NCBI GenBank assembly: GCA_946406115.1
Contig: OX291550.1
Coordinates: 3,710,803 to 3,774,802, forward strand
From: Apoda limacodes
Taxonomy: Eukaryota > Arthropoda > Insecta > Lepidoptera > Limacodidae
Reading direction: 5' to 3'
DNA length: 64,000 nt
In this document: one piece after another, positions 1 to 13,100 of the stretch
How the letters are laid out: each line of letters starts with the position of its first letter
How positions within the stretch are numbered: the stretch's first letter is position 1
Made by a program: the position numbers and the translations under genes
Notes under the pieces: model-generated
Database searches by the model: none
Seen by the model: the letters and a program-made list of their open reading frames with translations, nothing else
What the model was told of the DNA's origin: nothing

Positions 1-784
1 TGAATACCTCCGTTAACCTCAGACATGACAGGGGGTGCCCATCATAGCTTTGACCACATAGATATTTCTTTTGTAAAATGTATTTGTCAAATAAAATTGC
101 AGTTATTACGTGGCAAATAGACGTTGCATTTCCCCTCTTCAATTGAACGAAGCACAGAAAACTTTCCTTGATGCACACTTTAGGAGACTTGGCATTCTCA
201 TCTTGGATAACAAAGTATCGTATCAAAATAGCCGCAGGCACTGCGATTATCATTCATAAAAGGCATTTTTCCGTTAAGGTAATAAAAAGAATTAAATCGG
301 CGCTTGCTATGCGCTTTTTTGAATTCTCCATCAGAATTTTTCGGTTGACAAAGATCTGCTAGTAGTAGAGCTCTGATTTTATCTTCGTTCAATGGATGAC
401 GTTCATCATAGAGACCCTTGTCGTTTCTTATTGTTAATGCGATTGTTGCTGATTCCCCTTGTTTCTTAATTTCGGTATCCGATCCAGTTTTATCCGACAT
501 TTGTTTCTTTGTTTCAACAATAGAAGACGCATAACTTGCAGTTTCATTCACTTGTAACTCAGCATTGGCAATGTGTATACTATCCAATTTTTCAGAAAAA
601 GAATTATCATTCATTCACTTGTAACTCAGCATTGGCAATGTGTATACTATCCAATTTTTCAGAAAAAGAATTATCATTGACTGCTAACTCAACCTTCTCG
701 TCTGAAACAATAGATTCAGGGGTTGAAGTATCTTTAGTCTCATCAGGTGTGTCTATAGTCTCTGTCTGTGTAGTAGAAGCATGA
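1..784 (-). pseudogene. Decayed hAT-type (zinc-finger/DUF4371-like) transposase fragment
   Basis: Read on the minus strand, this stretch resembles the N-terminal half of the ZMYM1-like/DUF4371 group of hAT transposases. From 614 down to 198 there is an acidic, low-complexity leader followed by LLLADLCQPKN and RRFNSFYY, matching the 'CQP...RRFN..WY' zinc-finger region of that family. After a stop near 198, a shifted frame at about 40-90 reads YLCGQSYDG, like the CxGQxYDGA motif of the catalytic domain. Several frame breaks, a 67-bp duplication and truncation at the window edge show it is dead. Family knowledge: these proteins move DNA by cut and paste with 8-bp target duplications; no termini are visible here. 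The hAT assignment rests on two short motifs and is moderate. Confidence 0.5.
544..677. repeat. 67-bp direct tandem duplication
   Basis: Positions 544-610 are repeated essentially exactly at 611-677. Since 67 is not a multiple of three, the duplication shifts the reading frame of the minus-strand transposase remnant that contains it: the residues NDNSFSEKLDSIHIANAELQ are encoded twice, in different frames. The near identity of the two units suggests the duplication is recent relative to the decay around it. Confidence 0.9.
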
Positions 785-3700
785 GAATGCGTACTGATGA
801 AAAATTGAACAAGTTTGGTTTGTTTTGGATCATTTTGTGCATCTTCCAGCTACATTTCTTTTTTCTTTTCTTTTTTCGAATCCGCTTTTTATGTTTTCTC
901 AATTGATCCATTTTCTCGATCTAAAATTTTTTTATATTTAATAATAGAGCACATGAAGGAATACAACATTTTAATTTCGATTTGAAGGTCCAAAATGATA
1001 ATATATGACTAAAGATTCGATGACAAATAAAGAAAAATAATTAATTTCATAAAAGGTCAAAAATTCAAGAAAATTGTCACCGTCAAAAATTAAAAAATTA
1101 TCAACAATGTTACTTACTAATTTCAATTCACAAGCGATTTTCTTTTACCTTCCCAAAAGGCGTGGTCCACGTGGTCAAGATCGTGCATATGGTCTAATGA
1201 GTATAGAACAAGACAATGTAACATTATATGGAGCTAAACGTAAAATTATTTATAAAAATAGGAGGAAGAGGAGAAGCGAAAACATTTAGTTTTCGTATTT
1301 GGGACATTTTCCTACAAATTGGACGGATTACAAATCATTCGGAGTAAATTTTTTTAAATTTTGAGTTTTTACTGTTTTTGTAACTTTTTCGCACTTGAAC
1401 TAGTTGTTGGAGAGGGCCCTGGGCCCTTTCTGTTGGAGGGAGGGGGGGGGGGGGGCGCTAGCAATTTCTCTTTTGCTGCCCGTTAAATCAGCCACTGAGT
1501 CAGTGTGGTTATTGGCCTGCAGTTATTTATGTTGCTGAGACTGCCATTTTTATAAATATGACTTATTATTTTAATTTGTGCGTGATGACAAGTTAAGTTG
1601 CGTAGTCATTAATTATGGAAATTATCTCGAATGTTTGTAACCCACATAAATCAAAAACGTCAGAAAAATTGGATTCAACAATTTGTTCGTAGTGCACTCT
1701 CTAGTGACATCTATATATAAGCTTCTTGGTTAAATGTATGCGTGACAATGGCATACATGTATGCATAATGGCATAATTATAAAATATTAGTTATCGACTT
1801 TGCAAAAAAAAAACGATCGAAAAAATAGTTACTTATAAAATTAGATATTTGATTTACGCTTCATTATTAATAGGTATAGGTATACAAACATACACGTTGT
1901 CTTGTTTGTTTGTATTTCTTCTATTGCATTGATTGCTATTGAATCTTAGGTGACTGTTTATGCCCACGGCTGCCGTAAGGTGACAGGGAAAAAACGGATA
2001 GGGGAAGACGAGGTCATTTTATTTTTTTTATTAAAATAATCAGTAATAATGATTGATTATCGGCATCGTCACAGCACTAGATCTGTTACTGTGACGGCTG
2101 CCGCAGAACTCAAGATATAACTATTTATTTTGTAACAGTTATTGTTACAAATATAGACAACAAATATTTAAAAAGTCTTAATGTAAAGGATACGATTTCG
2201 ATAATTTATTTGTACTTTATCGATATCATTCTATAATGTTACTAAGAAGCTACCCCATAAATAGTCTCGTGGGGAGTACTCCATGTTCGATTGTTTGTTG
2301 TTGTTATGCAGATACATACTACTGTCTTCTAAAGCGATAAGATAAATTGAAAATTGTATGGTCGTATCACGGAACTTAAGATTATTGAATCGATTGTTGT
2401 TTATTTGAACTCATCATTATGTTTTAATATTTTAAACGAAAAATATACAAAAAACCACCTGTGTGTGAAATTTAATACCAATTTTTGTAGTGGTTATTAG
2501 GTACATAGGCTAACAGAACAAATTGGCATTATTTACGTAGCTTGTTACACACCAAAAATGATTTATAAAATGACGAAAATCGATTACGCGACTAGTTTTT
2601 ATAAACGTGCAAGGTCATTTTGATCATTAAAGCGCATAAAATCTGCTATTTTAGTTTTTTTAAGATTTTTTGATTTTTTGACAATCAAGACGAATCTAAT
2701 AACGTATCATTTATCAAGCGGTTGAGCCGTTGAGTAGTTGCGAGCGGACATAGGAATGGACATACATGCACACAGATCAAACGAAATGCGGCCTCAAGCG
2801 AAAATAGTACCTAGTACCTACTGCTACGGAACCCATAGTAGGAATGGCCCGACATGCAATTGCCGTTTTTTGGACATGAAAACTTCGCAATGACTTTTAA
2901 TTTTAATCTACAGAATCTTGTGGTCACGTATCGAGTAAATAAAACAATGTTCCGATTTGTTGTTTAAAATTGGTTAGATAAAGATGCACAAACATATCCT
3001 TGTGTCTGCTATCTTTATCTTTATCTTTGTAAGGACATTCAGGTTTATGGCCGCAGTATAAATCTTTTTATTGCTCAGTTGGTTAACTGTACACTCAGGT
3101 CCGTTGTTTGTGTTGAGATAAAATAGATAGATAGAGTCTAGCATACACTATGTGAAGATATAATGACAAAGTTGAACGACCGGGGCAAAAGAAATAGAAA
3201 GGTATTCATGAACAACTCAAATACATCCAGCTAAATGCAGAAAAGGTTGAATTAAAGGTGAAGAATATACATATTTATTAATTCTAAAACCTTCGAAATC
3301 TATTAAAAGTCGGAGTATTAGTTACCTTACTACGAAATCTATGATAATACTTTGTTACCTTATTACGGTAAGGTCCAGAATCGTGAGTGCAGCGTAGTAC
3401 CTGCATTTTAGTTGTAATTTTTTTTTGTTTAAATGTCTATAGGACGATAAAGCATCTCAAATGTTTTTTTTATTTTATGATTCAATAGCAATAGGCAAAA
3501 GCGCAACCCTTTGGTTTGTCTTTTTCATCCGACCGTATGTCACACGCTTTGCAGCGGTTCTAAAAAAATTGACGAGAGTGTCAGGTGTAAAGCGCCATGC
3601 AGTTTTGCAATGGGATTCGGAAATAGTATATTCCGTACCGAGTACAAAATGACGCTTTTTATTACCCGAGGGATGAAGCTAATTTCGACGTGATCTAGTT

Positions 3701-3904
3701 GTTATCTAGTAATCTTGCTAAAATTATTAGGAACAAAATCAGTGTACAATTTTTTCAGATCCCCATAATTGTTCTAAACATGTGGAACCCTAATTTTAAC
3801 TGTTCGATACGCACTTGGCTGGTACTTTTCATATACATGCTTCGCTTGTTACATACATACCTATACCCCTATACATAATTATATTGTATGTAATTTATTC
3901 CTAG
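785..3904. other. Non-genic stretch upstream of the first visible SLC23 exon
   Basis: No exon, RNA gene or intact element is recognised. It is AT-rich, with a long G-run near 1437-1456, short (TTTATC) runs near 3010-3030 and a weak match at about 3505-3600 to an old lepidopteran repeat (the 'ccgtatgtcac' type also seen at 43.0 and 43.3 kb). It is presumably the intron that precedes the exon at 3905, because that exon begins mid-codon after an acceptor AG. An open frame at 1074-1289 looks like chance. Confidence 0.5.
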
Positions 3905-4138
3905 GTCTCGTGACATGGCTGCAAGCTACTTTTGGTTGCCGACTGCCCATCGTGCAGGGAGGTACCATCTCCTTCTTAGTGCCTACGCTGGCTATCCTGG
4001 GGCTGCCCGCTTGGGAGTGCCCCGACAAAGGGATGCTGGCAGCCATGTCTTGTGAGGAACGTCGAGAGGTGTGGACTGTCAGAATGCGGGAGCTTTCGGG
4101 AGCAATTGCTGTGTCTGCGCTTTTTCAAGTAATCCTGG
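3905..4138 (+). CDS. SLC23A: SLC23 exon (first visible): TM region [11 protein letters not shown] to VILG
   Basis: Acceptor 'ttcctag' precedes 3905 and donor 'gtaagc' follows 4138. The exon enters with two bases of a split glycine codon and leaves in phase 1. It encodes [17 protein letters not shown], then [17 protein letters not shown], a cysteine-flanked loop and an arginine-rich segment ending SALFQVILG. This is the conserved SLC23 region near helices 2-4. The phase at its start proves that at least one more coding exon lies upstream. Confidence 0.9.
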
Positions 4139-7100
4139 GTAAGCCAAGGTTTTAGGACATCAACTTAGACATATAAATTGGATTTCCCAAATATTTTCTT
4201 TCATACAAACCTGATCCTGATGATTTATATTCTGACAAATACGAGCACAATAAAAAAAAATTACCCAAATCGGTCGAGCGCTTTTCAAGTGATGCTTTAA
4301 CATACATATTGTAGTAATACATTTTTTTTATGTAGAAATATATTTTAATTACTGATAAGTATAATATTGTCTTTAATTCGGTGAACAAAACCCGCAATAT
4401 ACATAGGCATTTGGAGTTATGACGGTAAATTAGGATTCAATAACAAATTTTAGCCGCGTTTACGAAGATCTGTGAAGAATTAAGTATGCACCTAAGAGTA
4501 GTTAAACATGAATGATAATGACGAATTTCACTAATATGGAAGTTAACACCAGAGCTGCCACCATTAAAAATTGTACACAGTAGCACACATACTACTTTGA
4601 TGTGAATTAGGTAGATACAGAATAGTAATGTAAAAAGACATGGATAACTACGAAAAGAATATAAGTAATACCTATTTTAAACAGCTTATAAAAAATAAAG
4701 GTTACCAAATCCATTACATGTTAAACAACAATTAATAGTCTTGTTAACAGAGACTGAATTGTACACGTGTACACGTGTAGCCAATGTTAAAGCAAAATAC
4801 GAGTTCGTCAGTAATGTTAAAAATAGCATTATGATAATGAAACTAACAAGAATACCTATAATTCTATAATAACGTAGTTTATGGAATATATTACCATTTA
4901 TCTGGTCTTATTGTGTCTCGCTCGAGCCTTCAGATTCTGAAACAGAAAGTGATATACAGACTTTACAGTCTAGATTTTCTGGTTAGTGTGACGACGTTGT
5001 TTTGGCCTAGGTTACTTCGGTGTGATAGGATCTTTGCTGAAGTACGTGACTCCTCTGACGATCGCCCCCACGGTGGCGCTGGTCGGGCTGACGCTGTTCG
5101 ACCACGCTGCTGATGCCGCCTCCGGGCAGTGGGGCATCGCTGCCGGGTTAGTATTGTTGCTTTTAGGGTAATTAGCGGAACCCTATTACTAAGACTCCGC
5201 TGTCCGTCCGTCCGTTCTTCTGTCCCCAGGCTGTATCTCATGAACCGTGTTGCCGCTAAAACAACAAATACTAAAAAACAGAATAAAAAAAAAATATTTA
5301 ATTTTGTACGGGATACGACAAAAGTGATTTTTTGCTCGATTTTGCGCGATATTGATAACGGCAACAGATAGACGCCTAAAATATTCACAGAATATTAAGT
5401 TATATAGTTACTTTAAAAATAAATAATTAAATTAAAATAAAACAAATATTTAAGGGGGGCTCCAAAACAACAAACGTGATTTTTTTCCGCTTTTATATAG
5501 ATAATGGTACGGAGACCTTCGTGCGCGAGTCCGACTCGCACTTGGCCGATTTTTATATGAATGTGTACACAAAAAAGGGGTTACACAAGGTGAACATTAA
5601 GGTTCATTCAATTGTCGGAAGGTGCAAATATTATAAAATGAAACATATATGAAATACATAAATAAACATAAAAATAGTTATTAATACATATACATATACA
5701 TACGTAAATGTATATAAGAGAAAACGGATGTTACATATTTCAATATTTTTTAGGCTAAAGATGGGTGAAAAAGTCGTTTCAAAGAATCACGTGTTGTAGC
5801 CTTTTTAATAGACTCAGGAGGATTATTCCAAAGTCTTACTTCAGAGTCTCACATATGTCGATAACTTGAAAAATTGTAGTAATACTAGTAACATTTTATA
5901 AGAGTCGATGACGTAGCGTATCTGAGAAGAAATCTTTCGCTCAATAAATTACAATTTTTTTGTCAACAGTCTTTGAATATAATGAAAGATTTAGAATGAC
6001 TGCAAATATTTTTAAAAACTAATCAATATATTAGGACCAATCGTAGTAAGAAAAACCCGTAGAAATCCAGCCTTTTCACACTTGTTTCACAACTATCTAT
6101 TAATTAATTGGCTCGGCAGCGGGACACGGTATGTAAAGTTTAGCAACGTCAGGCGCGGTCAGTTCCTGGATGGGACTGCCTAGTGGCACATTTTCTGTGC
6201 TGCTCTGATCTGTGGTTTGAAAGGCACTTTGAACCGTGTTGGTTTTGGCTGTTGTCTGTAAATAAATATTTAAGCCAAGGCATAAGGCATGCAAGCTTGA
6301 AAACTTTTGACAGTCAAGTAGCCATTAGCTCGACCAACATTGGCGTGGCAGTTCATGGCCGAACCCTCCTTCTCCAGAGAGAGGCCTGTGCCCCTGCATT
6401 AGGACGAATTTAATGGCCGAGTGTGCCCCTGCAGTAGGACGAATATAATCACCGAGGCAAGCTAAAGCCGATAGGTATCTAAGTAATGAGTTCATGCAAA
6501 ACTAAAACTAGTTTATTATCGATGTTTTAGATATAATTGTATTAACTAAATAAATTCCTAAGAATTAACTTATGGGTAATTCTCACCAAAGTGGCTTTTT
6601 TATAGTAGGCCAAAAGAAGTCTCTAATTGTGCAGTCATTTGTTGCTAGGAATACAGAATATAAATAGGGCAATATACAAATCTTTGACTTTTATCTTAGC
6701 TAATTTTTTGTTAAAACATCTGAAAATAATCCATATAATATTTTAAATCTTTTATAAAGACTAATTTACAAAATACGTATAACCACTCATTATTATAAGT
6801 ATTATATTGCAACCTAAAATATATTCCACATAATGTGATTTTATTACAATACGATATACCTACTAAGAAAATTTAAAGCTAAGTATAAAAAAGTGTGTGC
6901 CCGCGTGGTAGAGTTCTAAAAACGCTGGCTGCGTTTCCCCTCTGTATTAGTAGAGAAGCCAGGCCGTCGAAACCGAAGTCCCGTCGGACCTAAGAGTCCT
7001 CTACCGACAACTGGTATCATTGGGTTCAGCATGATTTCTTGGATAAGAATAGACCGGTTGTCGCATTCTAAAGTGGTGGAGGGGGGAGGGAGTGGAGGGG

Positions 7101-10100
7101 AAAGATGCGGAGACGCGCTATCGGGGTTTGGTTAATTTCTCAATAGCCACGTATCCGATTTCAACAAATAAGGTGTCATATGATAGGTAATAAAATGGAT
7201 TGGATTCTATAAAAAAAAAGAAATCCGTGATAACGGATAAATTTTACCTCCTCTAATATCATTTAAATAGGGTTGTGAACCCTTTCCGGCTAAAAAATGT
7301 TGGTCGACCGATTTTTTTCTAATTAAGTACAACATTTTGCACAAAATCACCCATAGGAAAATTAAAATCCACGATGATGGTAAAACATTTAATGGATTTA
7401 ACCATATATAATTTATTTAAATCATTACCGGCTAATAAAATCCAAGCCGACCAAGCGCATTTTATACGTGTGAGTATAAACTATAAATTTTCATTAAAAA
7501 ATTTAGAATCCGCGATGACGGGTCATTAAGGATTGCTGGCTCCCGGACTATATAGCAGGTTTTATTTTCTAGATTATTTCAATAAATACCAGTAACAAGA
7601 CTTTTTTCGTATTAGTAATATAATTTATTTCTATAATCAATCATATAAATTAATAAAATATTAAGTAAAAAATATAAGGTAAAAAATAATACGTCATATA
7701 TCATTTACAGTCTTACAAATATTTTAAATAACGAAAATTTATAGTTAATCTCTTGTATTTTTTCAACTTAATATCACAAATAAAACAATACAGCCTTACA
7801 CTAGGTAATAACATAATAAACAATGTTTTAGTTTAAAAAAATGTCATAATTGCCTCCCAAAACACATCCCATTATACAAGCGGTAGAACACACACAGGGA
7901 GGCAAAGTCTCTGTTCGATACGGCTTGTGAGTTTGGGATCGTCGACGATTCTCAAAGCCAGGTCTTTGAAGTTAGCACAACATTTTTAGCCAAATGCAAA
8001 ATAAAGTATACCCAAATTTGCCGTTTTTTACCCGATATTTATCCGTTATATTAAAAAATTTGCCGTTGAACTATTTTCAAAAAAAAGGGTGGTCGGCTAA
8101 TTTCGAGTGCCACCTATGCAAAATGTTACTTGCAGGGGTGATACGGACCTGCAATATGGCTCAGAATTTGCTGTTTTTATCCGTTGTTAAGCTGCCATAA
8201 CAAAAAATTTTACGCTGCTCCCTTTTTTTAAAAAAAGGGTGGTCGGCTAACTTGGCTCGAAGTTAGCCGGCCACCTATGCAAAATGTTACTTGCAGGGGT
8301 GATACGGACCTGCAATATGGCTCAGAATTTGCTGTTTTTATCCGTTGTTAAGCTGCCATAACAAAAAATTTTACGCTGCTCCCTTTTTTTAAAAAAAGGG
8401 TGGTCGGCTAACTTGGCTCGAAGTTAGCCGGCCACCTATGCAAAATATTACTTGCAGGAGTGATACTGACCTGCAATATGGCTCATAATTTGCCGTTTTT
8501 TACAAATACCTCTCACAGCCTGTCGTTGAACCGAGTCAAAAGGGCCAAGCTGGTATTCGGGTGCGGGAAGCAGAACTCCATATGGGGCCAGATTTGCGAC
8601 TTGTAAAGCAGCAACTTTAGCTCCGAAGTTAAGTACTGCTTCGCTTTTTTGAGTACACCAAGTTTTTTGGACGCCAGCTTCACCTTGTCTTGCAAATGAT
8701 ATCAGAACTGAACATCGCTGGAGATATCATCACCAAGGATCCCAATGCTCTTCGAGATGGAGAGGGGAGTGTTCTGGAATCTTGGGACCACAGTAAATGG
8801 GATTTTCTTAGCGGTGAACGCGCAGACTTGTGTCTCCTTAGGGTTGAATGGGACCAAGTTTTCCCGTCCCCAGTCAGAGACCTTGGTCGGAGTGGTCTTG
8901 ATTTGAGACACAAGTTTTTCGCGCTTTTTCTCCAGATCGAAAAGAGAGATGTTTGCACGGCCCTTGTAATAAGTGTCTCCAGTGCTGTCATCTGCATAGT
9001 ATTGTTGATGTCTAACATTTCATTGCCATGCAGTAGAAACATCGTAGGAGGCAGCACAGCCTTGCGAGACAACAGCATTATTGTCCATGCTATCAGAACA
9101 ACTACCGCCAACTACTATAACTACTACGTATGAGTCTACCGGACAAAAAGCTAGCCACCCATTTGCACAAACCCTCAATTCATTAAGATGGCAACTTCTA
9201 TAGAAAACCCAAGTGCCAGGCCCGATCGAACGCCTTTACTGTGTCCAGGCTACATGCCAATGCCTCCCTCTGACTCTCAATGGCTAGTGCCGATCGGTGT
9301 GTAAGATACACTAGAAGGTTACCAGTCGAGCGACCGTGACGAAATTCATTATGACGGTGTCGTTGACCAGGTCGTGTTCTTCTAGGTATTTTAGCAGCTG
9401 CGAATTGATTATAAGCTCCATTACCTTGGAGAGGAGAGAGGTAATAGCGATTGGCCTGTCATTCGGTGGATCTGATCTATCGCTCTTTTTGGGCACCGGG
9501 TGCACATTCGCAGTCTTCATTAAAGACGGAAATTGCCTAGTGTGGTAGGAGAGCGCCAAGAGAAGCGTGAGTTTCTGTACATAACTCAGGAACACGCTGT
9601 TTAAGCACCACTGCTGGTATACCGTTTGGCTCACTCGACTCATGAACATTTAGAAAAACAATGACTGCCGGACCTCCCGTTGTGTTATGGAGATTTCCGG
9701 CATGGTCTTACCGCACCACGGTAAAGTAGTTTATACCGTGGTGCGGTACCATATTCGAGTTTGAGGCAAAGATACTACCAAGTAGATCGGCTTTCTCTTT
9801 AGCACTATGGGCCAAGTCACCACCGGTCTTTCGCAGTGGTAGATGGTCATAAAATATTATATTTTTGTTCAGAAGATCATGCTGAATACAACGCTACCAG
9901 TTGTCGGTAGAGGACTCTTGAGTCCGACGGGAATCGTCATTTTACGACTTTCTTAAAAGTGGCTTCTCTACTATATCGAAATACTTATTATCGGAGCGAG
10001 AAATGAGCCAGCCCTCTTGTCGCCAGAACCAGCTTTCAAGCGCGGTAAAATTAATTAAAAAAACTTATGAGGAGATGGACCCCAGGGGCCAAATCTTCTA

Positions 10101-13100
10101 TTGCCCGCAACACTCTTTATTTAACGTCCATTTTTATTAATGCAGTCAAAAAATTTATATCAGGAAATGAGGCCAATTTTTTTTTTTCATCAACTTTCTT
10201 AGGGAAAGGTAAAGAGTAGGTACATAGTCTATACAGCCACTAGGAAGCTACATTAGGTAATCAATAAAATAAAACTGCAATATTTATATGATATATTACC
10301 TACCGTCAAAAGAAAGTTGCAATTTCATTTATTACAAATACCCTCCCCAACCCAGCAACCTACCCTAATACACTAGTAAGTTATACTAGTGTACAGTTAC
10401 TAGTTACAATGTTTTCAGAAACAAAATTTCGGAAAGTTTGAACTAGTAACTTGTAACTGGTAGACTAGTAAACTAGTATTATTCCTTCAGATATGAACTC
10501 TTCGATAGTACTCGACGGGATAGCTTTTATGATCAACTCTAAGTGTCACAAATAAATTGGGCAGTGCTGCCTCTGGGCCATTTGTTATAATGAATAAATT
10601 GAAAGCTGCAAAAATATCGAATTTGGTTAATAACCTTGAACCGTTGTCCCATTTTCCATTATGTTTGCGTGCAAAACAACATGACATTAACATAATATCT
10701 AGTGTAAATAGTTTATGAGTAATTACCACAGGACGATGTAGCCATTTTTGTTTATTGTCAAATTTTTATTTATGGTACTTCGCATGTATCAGCCTTAAGA
10801 GGGCGATATAGGCCAGAAAGCTAATTTCTGTAATACTAACGTTGTGTATGTAAATGTACTAAAAATCATTTCACAATGTCATATACACTACTATTAGGTA
10901 TATTTGTTAAATCCTTCCTTAGTAAATTATTCCATAAAGACTATTTTGAGATATTAGAGATTTTGTATTGGATTTAACGTTTTTAATGTTTTGTAGTCAC
11001 ATTTTTTTAGTTTTTGCTACAACTTAGAGTCAATGCACTGTTCTAATTATTTAATCAACTTTCATTACAATGAAATGCAATACACGCACAAAAACGGCGT
11101 ATTTACGCGGTCTAGCCTGTACCGCAGTCTTAAAAGGAGGTTACTTGTCAAAAGATGCAAGATTGATTGGCGAGCGAAGTTTATTTCGGGCTCGCCGACG
11201 TGTCACGAGCGCTTGCTAAGTGCGTAACATTAATAAATTGACGAATAGTAAACCTAGATTTCTAAAATTTTCGCCTTTAAAATACATGAGATACACGAGA
11301 TGAGAAATACATGAGATGCGCTTATAAAATAGTTTATCTGCTCTTATATCGTAAAATTCGAATTATAAACTTTAAAACAAGTTTATATTTACAGACTTTA
11401 CAATCACAATACCAAAATTTCTAAATAGAATCATACTATAACACTGATAAATGCTATCACAACTTTATGGCAACTGCAAAAAAAAGGCTACATCGTTTTT
11501 GGAAACTATTCCTTACTGTTTGATCTTTTATTTAAATCCCAATGTATGAGAGTAGATAAAGTAGTGTCTGAAACTGCACATAACTAGGTAATAAAATACT
11601 CGTGTAATACTAATAAAAACTTCGCCTCACGGCTTGGTTTTTAAACACACACGTGATTAAAACCCCTTATCATGTAACAGTTTTATAAACTACTATTGTT
11701 GTGTGTTGTGCCTACGGTACCAACGTCAAACTATACTTATCCAGCAAACTTTCGCGGCCTCGTCAATAATGTACTATTACTGAGCTATTAAAATATGTCC
11801 GTCTATTGAGTTTCTAAAGTTCGTCTAATGCGCTTGTAAAGTGTTTTTACTGAGCTTTTAAAGTACTTCTATCGAACTTGTAAAGAAAGACTACTGAGCT
11901 TTAAAAGTACGTCTACTGCGTTTACTAGTCTACTCTAATGTAAATCCGTGATCCGCGTACTAGGCGTATACTACGAAGCGCGGATATATTTTATAGGCAG
12001 TAAAACATTTTTATTTGCTAATATAATACCGACGAAATCAAAATCACTGCACACCAATGTTTGTGCACAGCCGCACTCTATATGAGAAATTGTTTATAAA
12101 GCCGGTTGGTTCCTCAGGCAGTGAGAGCCTGAATTCGGCGAAATTTAGTCTCTTTTACAAAGTTTTATTTGTCCGGAGTAGAATTAAACTTAATTTAAGC
12201 CCTGAAAGCTTTTAGCGCTTTGACATGTAGATGCCGAGGAAAGGGCAGGTTTCAGAAAGACTTTAATCGAAGTTGGCAATTTTAAAAAGCTTACACAAAT
12301 GACGTACACTGTAAAAGAGGGTTTACTGGCATAGGTACATGAATTTATTTTCTTTGTAATAAAGACGTCGATTAATTCGGGTACCTACCTATTAGCCCAA
12401 GAGCCCACGACGGCCAGACCTTCCTTATTTTATAAAAGTTGAAAGTTTCTCTGTACATGTCTCCTATACAGGTGAGAACGATCAGCGATTATAGAGTTTG
12501 GGTTGTGGTTACACGGGCGGGTAACAGGTAGTAAAGGTGTATAAAATAGTACTTAAAATTTGTTAGAGTATAAAACTCAATTTTTTTATATTTTCTTCGG
12601 GATAACTTTAGAAATCTCGTCATCCATTGCCGGACACTTATGACAGTTGCTACCCCCTGCCAGACACCCCTAAACCTTAATTAATTATAATTATACTTTC
12701 GTTATAGTATAAAAGCTAAATTTTATATATGTTATTTGGGGATCTATAAAAAGATGTTACCTCAATAGCCGGACAGTTTTCATGGTTTTTACATCTTGCC
12801 AGACACATCGAAAGTTCACTGTAGGTGCGAGCGCAAGGTAACAACTGTTGAAGCGCTTAGTCGACTGCGTTCTTTTACTGCGCACCGTCTGTTATTTAGT
12901 GATGTATTGAACCAGTCCGGCGTCACTTCATAGAAAAACTGGTTGCCTGTAAAGTCGGTATACGGGCGAGTAAGTTTTACGTGACAACTTGTGCCTTTCA
13001 CTTTTTATGTCTGTCTCTCTCGCTCTTAGGCGGGCTAACCATGCCGCGTGCCTCTCACTCGCTCTCATTTTGAGCGCATAACGTGAGCGGAGCGTAACGC

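Larger units (their letters stand above)
7860..9855 (-). mobile_element. CR1/jockey-group LINE fragment (family A), decayed
   Basis: On the minus strand, successive broken frames follow the order of a non-LTR reverse transcriptase: [13 protein letters not shown] (about 9.8 kb), [20 protein letters not shown] (9.5 kb), [14 protein letters not shown] (motif A, about 9.24 kb), LPPTMFLLH...LDINNT (9.0 kb, GVPQG and YADD region degraded), [17 protein letters not shown] (8.85 kb), [19 protein letters not shown] (8.65 kb) and a C-terminal match to the copy at 42 kb down to 7860. Only the 3' half is present. It is split by a 556-bp insertion at 7955-8510. Further copies or 3' ends lie at 19.1, 25.0, 31.4, 41.9 and 61.1 kb. 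Confidence 0.8.
9961..12394. other. Intronic stretch with two small repeat structures
   Basis: No exon or intact element seen. It contains the imperfect hairpin at 10365-10483 and the 22-bp degenerate tandem array at 11770-11935, listed separately. The rest is AT-rich. Confidence 0.5.

Noticed and set aside
1074..1289. Small protein MSPSKIKKLSTMLLTNFNSQ...
   Set aside because: No recognised domain, basic and low-complexity C-terminus, no splice or expression support; likely chance in AT-rich DNA.
785..3904. Upstream SLC23 exons with the first helices
   Set aside because: No frame here reads the family's N-terminal text (a W/Y-rich segment before the first helix); those exons must lie outside the window.
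4757..4778. CACGTG palindromes as a regulatory E-box pair
   Set aside because: The motif is short and lies within an intron without other support.
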